From: Bdellovibrionales bacterium
GTDB taxonomy: Bacteria > Bdellovibrionota > UBA1018 > CAIMNF01
Length of the DNA stretch: 9,012 nucleotides
Assembly: GCA_947457605.1 (NCBI GenBank)
Contig: CANGWP010000092.1
Coordinates: forward strand, 1-9,012
Direction: 5' to 3'
Part shown: positions 1-6,217 of the stretch, in pieces
Position numbering within the stretch: position 1 is the stretch's first letter
How the letters are laid out: the number at the start of each line of letters is the position of its first letter
Made by a program: the position numbers and the translations under genes
Notes under the pieces: generated by a model
Database searches by the model: none
The model's input: the letters and a program-made list of their open reading frames with translations, nothing else
Told to the model about the DNA's origin: nothing

Positions 1-988
1 GTGTTCCTTGGTTGGTCTTCCACTCGGTGGAGCCAAGGGCGGTATCCGTGTGGATCCATCCCAGCTCTCGCGTGCGGAACAACAAGCGCTTACTCGCCGA
101 TTCACCATGGAGATCATCTCCATGATCGGTCCTGAGCAAGACATTCCTGCTCCAGACGTCGGCACCGATGGCCAACACATGGCATGGATGATGGACACGT
201 ATTCCATGGCAAAAGGACACGCAGTTCCCGGAGTTGTAACCGGAAAGCCGATTGAGATCGGTGGATCTCTGGGCCGTCCCGAATCGACAGGACGTGGCGT
301 GGTGTATGTGATCGAGCATGCGATCGAGCTTCTGAAGAAACAAAACAAGGCGAACTTCAGCATGAAGTCCATGACCGCAGCCGTGCACGGCTTCGGAAAA
401 GTGGGCGCGGTTGCAGCCCATGAGCTCTCAATCCGCGGTTGCAAAGTGGTCGCGGTGAGCGATTTCTACGGCGCAATTCACAACAAAAACGGACTCAACA
501 TCGACGAAGTCCAGGCCTACATGAACAAGAACCGCACGCTGAAGGGTTATCCGAATGCCGAGGCGATCTCGAATGAAGACCTGCTTGCACTCAATGTGGA
601 CATCCTCGTTCCTGCGGCGATTGACGGCGTGATCACAAAAGCCAACATGAAGAATATCAAGGCCAAGATCATCTCCGAGGGAGCAAACGGACCGATCACC
701 TCTGAAGCCCAGCAGTATCTTGAGCAAAACGGCTGTTACATCATTCCTGACATTCTTGCAAACGCAGGCGGCGTGATTGTTTCCTACTTCGAGTGGGTAC
801 AAGGCCTTCAGCAGTTCTTCTGGAATGAAAAAGAAGTGAATGAAAAGCTCGCCGAGATCATGGCGCGCGCATTCAATCGCGTGGCTGGAAATGCCGAGCG
901 CTACAAGACAGGAATGAAGACCGCAGCTCTCATTACTTCGGTAGAGCGTCTCTCCCAGGCAATGCTTCTTCGCGGTCTCTTCCCATAA
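1..988 (+). CDS. Glutamate dehydrogenase, NAD-type hexameric family (5'-truncated by window edge)
   Basis: Interconverts glutamate and 2-oxoglutarate plus ammonia in the cytoplasm. The reading frame is open through the left edge, and about 328 codons are visible. Hexameric GDHs are about 410-430 residues, so roughly 90-100 N-terminal residues lie outside. Counting from the TTG at base 8, the GLFV-dehydrogenase signature GGAKGG carries the catalytic Lys at residue 10. PAPDVGTD carries the catalytic Asp at about residue 50. GKPIEIGGSLGR follows. The Rossmann motif GFGKVG lies at 128-133, and the next strand ends in VSD. An acidic residue there favours NAD+ over NADP+; this is an inference. EGANGP and ANAGGV, typical of the family, follow. 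The gene ends in TAA. The zinc-hydrolase gene starts 5 bases later on the same strand and may be co-transcribed. A leucine/phenylalanine dehydrogenase is less likely by length, but the substrate pocket cannot be judged fully. The gene could be gdhA or gudB; I leave the symbol blank. Confidence 0.93.
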   Translation, partial: CSLVGLPLGGAKGGIRVDPSQLSRAEQQALTRRFTMEIISMIGPEQDIPAPDVGTDGQHMAWMMDTYSMAKGHAVPGVVTGKPIEIGGSLGRPESTGRGVVYVIEHAIELLKKQNKANFSMKSMTAAVHGFGKVGAVAAHELSIRGCKVVAVSDFYGAIHNKNGLNIDEVQAYMNKNRTLKGYPNAEAISNEDLLALNVDILVPAAIDGVITKANMKNIKAKIISEGANGPITSEAQQYLEQNGCYIIPDILANAGGVIVSYFEWVQGLQQFFWNEKEVNEKLAEIMARAFNRVAGNAERYKTGMKTAALITSVERLSQAMLLRGLFP

Positions 989-993
989 GCGGC

Positions 994-2145
994 ATGCGAT
1001 TTTTCGCGGGAGCATTTCTTTTTTTTGGCATGGGCCCTGCTTTTGCCTGGAACATTCATCAGAACGTGGTGAATCGTGTTCTTCAGGATTCAGAGTTCGC
1101 GTCCAGAAACTACCTTTCGGCCAGGATCAGCTTGCCGTGTCAGGAAGAGGAAAAAAAGGAAATCGAAGCCCTCGCCTCCAAGATCCAGATTCGCGCGGAT
1201 GCGGTTCCCCTCCTTTCCAAAAAGAAATGCGGAAGCGGAAAGCCCGAGGCTCTCAGTGTGCTTGAGGTTTTAAAGCTCGGCATCATCGATGAGCCCGATC
1301 ATGGGATGGACCAGGATCTGCCCGATTCTGCGGACCCCGAAGGCTATCGGAAGTGGATGGGGGGAACTACGGGGCCCACCTCGCAGGGATTCCGTCATAT
1401 GGTGTTTCCCGGAATCGAGTGGAGCTCCCCGATTCGAACGCTTCAGATTCCATTCAAACGCGCGGGAGCGGCTCCGGATCGCATTGAATTTCTGGGAGAA
1501 GCCTCACGGGACTACTTCAAGGCGGGAAATCCATTCTTTGGACTGAGGCTGCTTCTTTGGCGCGAACATTTCATTCAGGATTTGCTTCAGCCGTTTCATG
1601 TCACCCAGGTTCCCGATGCGTCCATGCTTCCCTGGAAGGAGTTGCTCTCAGGTTTTGTGAGGCAGTCCACCCACGCAATAGCCAATTACCATTATGCCTA
1701 CGAGGGCATCGCGGATGAAATGGTGAAGGCACCGGATGAGCGCGGAGTACAGGAATGTCTTGCCGGGCAAGCCGCGAAAAACTTTGAGGGGTGGGTTTCC
1801 CACATTGGTTTGTCCCGTACGAAGGCTGCCCCGATCGGCTCGGCGCTTTACCTTGTTTTCGGGGATTATTTGAAGTCAAAATCGGTCGATCTCCCTCAAG
1901 GGGTGGGCCAGATCGATTACTACGAGCTCTTGAATGCGAGGGAGTTTGCGCTGGAGGAAGAAGACCGGAAGGTACTTTCTTCCAAAGACAAGCAGGATCT
2001 GAAACGGAATGAGCAAATTCTCTTCGGGTTAAAGGAACTTCGGACCCATACCTGCGAACTGATGCGTGAGGCGGGAAACTTGTTCCGGGGGAGTCTTGAT
2101 CAGGCTTTGCAAGAGCTTTCCGCCACCAGCAAAACAGGCAAGTGA
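994..2145 (+). CDS. Exported zinc-dependent phospholipase C / S1-P1 nuclease-like hydrolase
   Basis: Predicted extracytoplasmic metal hydrolase of the zinc phospholipase C/P1 nuclease superfamily, 383 residues. Residues 1-18 form a signal peptide ending GPAFA, so the mature protein would start at Trp19. This family uses its mature N-terminal Trp as a zinc ligand. Other likely ligands are His22, an Asp among D99-D106 (DEPDHGMD), His135 (FRHMV), and His192, Asp196 and His202 in HFIQDLLQPFH. That last motif has exactly the H-x3-D-x5-H spacing of the family. His233 and Glu237 (HYAYE) match the final H-x3-E pair of Bacillus PLC. The four cysteines (49, 79, 255, 354) suit an exported protein. About 145 residues follow the last ligand, more than I expect for the family. 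ATG 994 is the first in-frame start and gives the signal peptide, but it has no clear Shine-Dalgarno. Phospholipase and single-strand nuclease activity cannot be told apart from sequence. Confidence 0.82.
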   Translation: MRFFAGAFLFFGMGPAFAWNIHQNVVNRVLQDSEFASRNYLSARISLPCQEEEKKEIEALASKIQIRADAVPLLSKKKCGSGKPEALSVLEVLKLGIIDEPDHGMDQDLPDSADPEGYRKWMGGTTGPTSQGFRHMVFPGIEWSSPIRTLQIPFKRAGAAPDRIEFLGEASRDYFKAGNPFFGLRLLLWREHFIQDLLQPFHVTQVPDASMLPWKELLSGFVRQSTHAIANYHYAYEGIADEMVKAPDERGVQECLAGQAAKNFEGWVSHIGLSRTKAAPIGSALYLVFGDYLKSKSVDLPQGVGQIDYYELLNAREFALEEEDRKVLSSKDKQDLKRNEQILFGLKELRTHTCELMREAGNLFRGSLDQALQELSATSKTGK

Positions 2146-2891
2146 TCCGAAAGGGTTCCGGTATCGGGGACCTCAAGCCGGATGTTTGAAAAACTTTCTC
2201 TCTTCACCACGAATTGATCCAAAGGCTGCAAAGGAGCGTCGCTCGGGAAAGTTCCTTTGGGTGGTTTGTGGGTCTGAAAAGCTTCCTGGAGCTCGGCTCG
2301 AATGCATGCTTCACCATTGAAGTCTCCCCCGGCGAGATCAAGACCATACTCGGTGAGTCGGTCCTGGAGACGCACCAGATGGAGATCGCGGTTGTCGGAA
2401 GAGAAAGCCTCGAGGTGAAGATTGCATAGATTCATCCCCCTGATCTTCACCATCTGGAGGAATCGCTGTACGTAAAAATAGTTGTAAATTCCGGAATTCT
2501 CGCGCGGCTTTGCGAGAAGGTCATTCTGGATTGGCTCGATCTGAGTTTTCGAGAGGATGCCCCCTCCTGAGCGAATCCTGCCGAATTGCCGGTAAGGACG
2601 CAACCCCGGATAAGGGACATACATTCGATCCCAGGTGACAATCCCGCTTCGGTACAAAAGGCCGCTTCTTCTGGCCAGATGATCCAGCTGGTTTTCAAAG
2701 TGCGAGCGTTTCGAGTAAAAGTCCACCTCCTGGAGCAGGACGATGTCCGGATCAAGTTTTTTGATGGTATCGCCCATGGCTTGAAGCGTGGTCTCGAAGT
2801 GCTTCGGGCTCTTTGGTTGGTACCGTTCGTCCCCCTCGGATCCGGGGCCGTAGGCATAGCTGATATTCCAGGTCATGATTTTCAAGCTCAT
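2100..2891 (-). CDS. Endonuclease/exonuclease/phosphatase (EEP) family protein
   Basis: Cytoplasmic Mg2+-dependent phosphoesterase of the EEP (DNase I/exonuclease III-like) fold, 263 residues from the ATG at 2891. Catalytic motifs appear in order: MTWNIS (Asn9), DIVLLQEVD (metal ligand Glu55), NLHLEAF (His159), GGDFNGEA (Asp190 and Asn192), PLDQFVV (Asp225) and LSDHLP (Asp249-His250). The set is complete, so the enzyme should be active. I see no signal peptide. A TTG at 2903 would add four residues; I prefer the ATG because the beta-strand KIMTWN follows immediately. Neither start has a clear Shine-Dalgarno. The 3' end overlaps the convergent zinc-hydrolase gene by 46 bases. The 5' end is 14 bases from the divergent MBL-fold gene. 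The family includes nucleases, sphingomyelinases and inositol-phosphate phosphatases. The substrate is not evident here. Confidence 0.88.
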   Translation of the reverse strand: MSLKIMTWNISYAYGPGSEGDERYQPKSPKHFETTLQAMGDTIKKLDPDIVLLQEVDFYSKRSHFENQLDHLARRSGLLYRSGIVTWDRMYVPYPGLRPYRQFGRIRSGGGILSKTQIEPIQNDLLAKPRENSGIYNYFYVQRFLQMVKIRGMNLCNLHLEAFSSDNRDLHLVRLQDRLTEYGLDLAGGDFNGEACIRAELQEAFQTHKPPKGTFPSDAPLQPLDQFVVKRESFSNIRLEVPDTGTLSDHLPVLLVAESSCKA

Positions 2892-2893
2892 GA

Positions 2894-2899
2894 TATAAA
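2894..2899 (+). promoter_or_regulatory. Candidate -10 element (TATAAA) for the MBL-fold gene
   Basis: TATAAA matches five of six positions of the sigma-70 -10 consensus. It ends 6 bases before the ATG at 2906, so transcription would start at or within a base or two of the start codon. Neither divergent gene shows a Shine-Dalgarno, so a leaderless transcript is a consistent reading. No good -35 hexamer is visible 15-18 bases upstream, inside the EEP gene. It rests on one short motif. Confidence 0.25.
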
Positions 2900-2905
2900 A
2901 CAAGT

Positions 2906-3835
2906 ATGAAGATCATTCCCGTGGATTGCAAATATGTAGAGCCAGGTTTTGCCGCATCCTATCTTCTGATCCGGGAGGGAAGGGGCCTTTTCATCGAGTG
3001 CAATACGAATCACGCCATCCCCCATCTTTTGGCTGCGGCGAAGTCCGAAGGCCTGATGCCGGATCAGATCGATGGTCTCATCATCACGCATGTGCATCTG
3101 GATCATGCGGGCGGCGCCGGCACTTTTTTGCGAAAGTTCCCGAATGCGGTTCTCTATGCCCATCCGCGTGCTGCACGCCATGCGATTGATCCCTCTCGAT
3201 TGGTGGCAAGCGCGACCTCCGTTTACGGAGAAGCATTCATGAAGGAACGCTACGGAGAAATTCTTCCCTGTGAAGAGGATCGAGTGCGTGTTCTCCTCGA
3301 CGGAGACTCGGTTTTTTTCCAGGGTGCGGAACTCGAGATCAGACATACCCGAGGGCACGCCAATCATCACCTCGTTGTCTTTGAAACCAGCACTCGCACC
3401 CTGTTCACGGGTGACTCTTGCGGAGTCTCGTACCCGGAGGTAAATGAGCGACACGGGGTTCTTGCTCTCGCCTCCACGTCCCCCACGGATTTTGACGGAG
3501 AAGCCGCACTTGAAACCCTCGATTGGATCGAGCGGCTTTCTCCGGAACGGATCGCTCCGACCCATTTTGGTTTCATTGAGAAAAAGGATCATCCACGGGT
3601 ACTTCAGATGCTCCGGGACGAGATCCGGTTTTCCATGGATCTCTTGAAAAAAATTCGCGGAATGGGGCTTGATGCACCGAGAGTTGCTGCGATTCTCACG
3701 GATTGGGTGGTTCGGTATTTTTTCGAGCGATGGGGAATCAGGCTTGATGCGAAAGATCTGCACCTGCTTGAGATTGATCTTGAGGTCAATGCCCAAGGAC
3801 TTTGTTTCGTTGCCAGCAGAACAGCGTCTTCCTGA
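2906..3835 (+). CDS. MBL-fold metallo-hydrolase, ST1585-like
   Basis: Cytoplasmic metallo-beta-lactamase-fold hydrolase of the glyoxalase II-like branch, 309 residues. The dinuclear metal site is complete: THVHLDH supplies His62, His64, Asp66 and His67; RGHANHH supplies His151; LFTGDSCG supplies the bridging Asp170; and PTHFG supplies His220. HAGGAGTF after the first motif, the AIDPSRLV..YGE segment (about 93-109) and GHANHHL resemble ST1585-like proteins from memory. That group has structures but no firmly assigned substrate. The early strand reads FIECNTN, where many relatives have an Asp-x-Gly turn. After His220 a helical C-terminal extension (about 230-300) makes the protein longer than the roughly 260 residues of ST1585. 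The gene is divergent from the EEP gene with 14 bases between ATGs. It ends 10 bases before the convergent AlkB gene. A thioesterase, lactonase or phosphodiesterase role is possible and undecided. Confidence 0.9.
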   Translation: MKIIPVDCKYVEPGFAASYLLIREGRGLFIECNTNHAIPHLLAAAKSEGLMPDQIDGLIITHVHLDHAGGAGTFLRKFPNAVLYAHPRAARHAIDPSRLVASATSVYGEAFMKERYGEILPCEEDRVRVLLDGDSVFFQGAELEIRHTRGHANHHLVVFETSTRTLFTGDSCGVSYPEVNERHGVLALASTSPTDFDGEAALETLDWIERLSPERIAPTHFGFIEKKDHPRVLQMLRDEIRFSMDLLKKIRGMGLDAPRVAAILTDWVVRYFFERWGIRLDAKDLHLLEIDLEVNAQGLCFVASRTASS

Positions 3836-3845
3836 GTGGATCTCA

Positions 3846-4841
3846 TCAATGGTGTGGGTTCGGAATCCTTCGGTCCATCACTCGAAACCAGAGTGGCGGG
3901 ACGAGGGCAAGCAGGATCATGCCCGGGTATCCGGTCGGCATTTGAGGTGCCTCTTCGTGATGCCGCAAGATCTGATATTTCCGGGTTGCATAGGCATGAT
4001 GATCGGAGTGGCGGGAAAGCTCAAAAAGAATGGCCCGCGAGAGGTAGGGGTTTGCATTCCAGGAATGATGGGGGCGGACCGCTTCGAAAACCCCCGGGCT
4101 CGTTTCTTTCCGCGAGAGGCCATAGTGTTCAATGTAGTTTACGGACTGCAGAAGCAAGATTCCGAAAAGCGCAGAGCACATGAATCCAAACAGAGTCATC
4201 GGGCCAAAAAAGAATCCGATGCAGGATAACAGGGCAATTTCAGACAATGCGCCGATGCGCATCTCGGGGGCGTCAAGCCGCCATGCGTTCTTGAAACTAT
4301 CCCGGATCGCTCGGACAAAAAACGCATAAATGGATTCATGAAGGCGCGCGCTTTCCGGATCGTTGGGAGTGGAAACGTTCCTGTGATGTCCCCGGTTGTG
4401 CTCAATGTAAAACTGCCAATTGAGGGAGCTCGCAAGAAGGAGCCTTGCAAGAATCCTCTCAAAGCGGCTTTTGCGGTGGCCAAGTTCGTGGGCGACATTG
4501 ATCCCGATCACGCCACAGGCAACGCCAAGGGCTGTGACCAGACCGATCCGCGTGGATGGAGGTAAGTCCTGGGACTCAAAAACCCTGCAGAATGAAGCGA
4601 CGAGAAACGCCTGAATCGGAAGCATTGAATAGAGCAGCAGATCAAAAAAGCGGGATTCCCGAAGCTTCTCGGCAACCGCATCCGATGGGTTTTCTTTCGA
4701 GGCGGGCAGAAGGAGCTCCATAAGGGGCAAAAATCCAAATGCGTACAAAAGCGCAAAAAAGGAGAGGGACTCTGGAAATTCGAGTGAAATCCAGACCGCA
4801 ACGGGAATCGTGTAAGCGAGCAGGTAGAATGCCCGGTTCAT
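3846..4841 (-). CDS. AlkB-like integral-membrane alkane 1-monooxygenase
   Basis: Membrane non-heme diiron hydroxylase, expected to oxidise terminal methyl groups of alkanes or other aliphatic chains using O2 and electrons from rubredoxin. It has 331 residues. AlkB motifs are present in order: HELGH (118-122), EHNRGHH (147-153) followed by a STPNDPESAR segment, NYIEHYGL (235-242), RPHHSWN (257-263) and LSRHSDHH (275-282), then RKYQILR. NYIEHYG and R-H-S-D-H-H separate AlkB from ordinary fatty-acid desaturases. Hydrophobic segments at about 5-21, 25-45, 67-87, 98-116 and 200-233 account for the usual six helices. The well-studied Pseudomonas AlkB has about 400 residues, so this is a short form, with the loss spread outside the His motifs. 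ATG 4841 has only a weak purine-rich leader. The gene lies 27 bases after the HD gene and is probably its operon partner. No rubredoxin, rubredoxin reductase or alcohol dehydrogenase gene is in the window. Confidence 0.88.
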   Translation of the reverse strand: MNRAFYLLAYTIPVAVWISLEFPESLSFFALLYAFGFLPLMELLLPASKENPSDAVAEKLRESRFFDLLLYSMLPIQAFLVASFCRVFESQDLPPSTRIGLVTALGVACGVIGINVAHELGHRKSRFERILARLLLASSLNWQFYIEHNRGHHRNVSTPNDPESARLHESIYAFFVRAIRDSFKNAWRLDAPEMRIGALSEIALLSCIGFFFGPMTLFGFMCSALFGILLLQSVNYIEHYGLSRKETSPGVFEAVRPHHSWNANPYLSRAILFELSRHSDHHAYATRKYQILRHHEEAPQMPTGYPGMILLALVPPLWFRVMDRRIPNPHH

Positions 4842-4868
4842 TGCTTCATTCTCTCACTTTTCAGAGAG

Positions 4869-6188
4869 TTATTCAAACAGGATGGCTTTTTCGCGCGTGC
4901 GGTTTGAGCCCAGTTTTTTGTGATCCTCGGGGGATACAAACAGCCTCGAAATGGACCGGCTATTCGGATACTGGGTGAAAAGAGACGTGCATTTCTGCAC
5001 CGGAATAAAGCTTGGATCGGAATACAGGTTGTCGTAATTCACGAAAATCGGATGATCGGATTTGCCAAAGTACTTGGAGAGGATTCCAGTAGATACGTTT
5101 TCGATGTACTCGATTCCTTTTGTTTCAAGCTCTTGCTTTGCTTTCTTGAACACACGCTCCTGCTGTTCGCGTGCGTTTGCAGTGGAGGGCATTCCGCTAT
5201 GCACTTCGACAAACATTTTGAAGGGCTGTTTTTCGACAATCCTTTTCGCCCACGGGTTCTTTGATTTGGCGAGATGCGAGTACAAATGCGCATCCGTGCA
5301 TTGGGCATAGGCCTCAATGTCGGAGGGAAGCTTGTAATCACATTCCGGATCGTTCAGGTAGTTCGCGAGCATCTCATCGTACACAACCGTTTTGTGATGC
5401 AGGTAAACCTGCAGGAACATATTGAAGCGCGCGAGCAAAAAATCTTCAAAGGCATAGAGCGCCCGGTGCTTGAGTCCGAGGAACACCTGCCCGTCCTTGG
5501 TGTGGGCGCACAGATTTCGAAGGATCCAGGAGTAGTCGAACTCTCCATAATTCACGCCGCAGTAAAAACTGTCCCGCCTCAGATAATCCATCCGGTCGGC
5601 ATCGAGTTCGCTTGAGATCAACTGGTGAAGCACCGGCCTGAAGTCGAGGTTCTCTCCATCAATCCGTTCCTTGAAAAAATCCTCATCTGCCGGCACATCA
5701 GTTTCAATCAGTGCCGCGATGTGGGCAGGTGTGAATCCAAAGACCGCCCCGGCTTTGGAAAGGTGGGGAGTAAGAGGAGAGTCCAGAATGATCTTAAGCG
5801 TGTAATCCTCGTGTGTTGCTTTTCGCTTGGAGGAAGCGTGCCCGCCAAGTCTTGAAACTTCCGGCATGGCGAATTCGGTGGTATGGGAAAGGGGGCCGTG
5901 GCCGATATCATGCAGAAGGGCTGCAAAGCGGGCCAGCGCCCGAAACCTGCGCCATGCATCCGGATTTCGCTTTCGAAGGCCATCAAAAATCGACTCGAAG
6001 GTTTCTGTGATGGTGTGGAGGGCGCCAATGGAGTGAATGAAGCGGTTGTGAGTGGCTCCCGGATAGGAGTGCTCCGCGAAGCCGGTTTGGCGGATTTGGC
6101 GAAGTCGTTGAAAAAAATAAGATTCGATTGCGGGGAGCTCATGAGGTTCGATTTGAATTACGCCATGAATGACGTCGCGAATGTCCAC
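4869..6188 (-). CDS. HD-domain phosphohydrolase, SAMHD1/YwfO-like dNTP triphosphohydrolase
   Basis: Predicted cytoplasmic dNTP triphosphohydrolase that would cleave dNTPs to deoxynucleoside and triphosphate, limiting nucleotide pools. It has 439 residues, close to the usual length of bacterial YwfO-type proteins. The active site is complete by comparison with SAMHD1: His52 in NRFIHSIG (Arg49 matches R164), His93-Asp94 in LLHDIGHGPLSH with His97 and His102, His126 in THEDYT, and Asp198 in DADRMDYLRRD with Tyr202 and Asp206. The C-terminal half (about 230-439) is the helical part typical of the family. No SAM or other extra domain is present. The start is GTG at 6188, set by a GGGGAG Shine-Dalgarno 6 bases upstream. 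The gene begins 29 bases after the Lys/Ala-acidic protein gene and ends 27 bases before alkB, which suggests one operon. Family members also occur in phage resistance, but nothing next to it supports that role here. Confidence 0.9.
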   Translation of the reverse strand: MDIRDVIHGVIQIEPHELPAIESYFFQRLRQIRQTGFAEHSYPGATHNRFIHSIGALHTITETFESIFDGLRKRNPDAWRRFRALARFAALLHDIGHGPLSHTTEFAMPEVSRLGGHASSKRKATHEDYTLKIILDSPLTPHLSKAGAVFGFTPAHIAALIETDVPADEDFFKERIDGENLDFRPVLHQLISSELDADRMDYLRRDSFYCGVNYGEFDYSWILRNLCAHTKDGQVFLGLKHRALYAFEDFLLARFNMFLQVYLHHKTVVYDEMLANYLNDPECDYKLPSDIEAYAQCTDAHLYSHLAKSKNPWAKRIVEKQPFKMFVEVHSGMPSTANAREQQERVFKKAKQELETKGIEYIENVSTGILSKYFGKSDHPIFVNYDNLYSDPSFIPVQKCTSLFTQYPNSRSISRLFVSPEDHKKLGSNRTREKAILFE

Positions 6189-6194
6189 AATGAG

Positions 6195-6200
6195 CTCCCC
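6195..6200 (-). promoter_or_regulatory. Ribosome binding site of the HD phosphohydrolase gene
   Basis: The minus strand reads GGGGAG here, 6 bases before the GTG at 6188. It decides the start codon in favour of this GTG and is one of only two clear Shine-Dalgarno sites in the window. Confidence 0.75.
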
Positions 6201-6217
6201 GGAGATCTGGTTAAGGT

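Noticed and set aside
428..1015. 195-codon minus-strand open frame across the glutamate dehydrogenase gene.
   Set aside because: It lies entirely opposite a conserved enzyme, has no recognisable motif, and carries the scattered His/Cys/Arg composition of an antisense shadow.
2888..3796. 302-codon minus-strand open frame opposite the MBL-fold gene.
   Set aside because: The plus strand encodes a complete metal-binding motif set, while the minus frame has no family motif. Its length follows from codon bias.
4838..4849. Three-codon mini-ORF (Met-Lys-Gln-stop) whose TGA overlaps the alkB ATG.
   Set aside because: It has the form of a translational-coupling leader, but it is too short to distinguish from chance and has no convincing ribosome binding site.
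4851..4868. Small inverted repeat CTCTC-8 bases-GAGAG between the HD gene and alkB, considered as a terminator.
   Set aside because: The stem is only 5 bp, partly A-rich around it, with no T run on the transcribed strand. It would not be expected to stop transcription.
4869..6188. HD-domain dNTPase as part of an antiphage defence system.
   Set aside because: The protein has the length and motifs of housekeeping YwfO-type enzymes. No nuclease partner, sensor, toxin or mobile element adjoins it in the operon.
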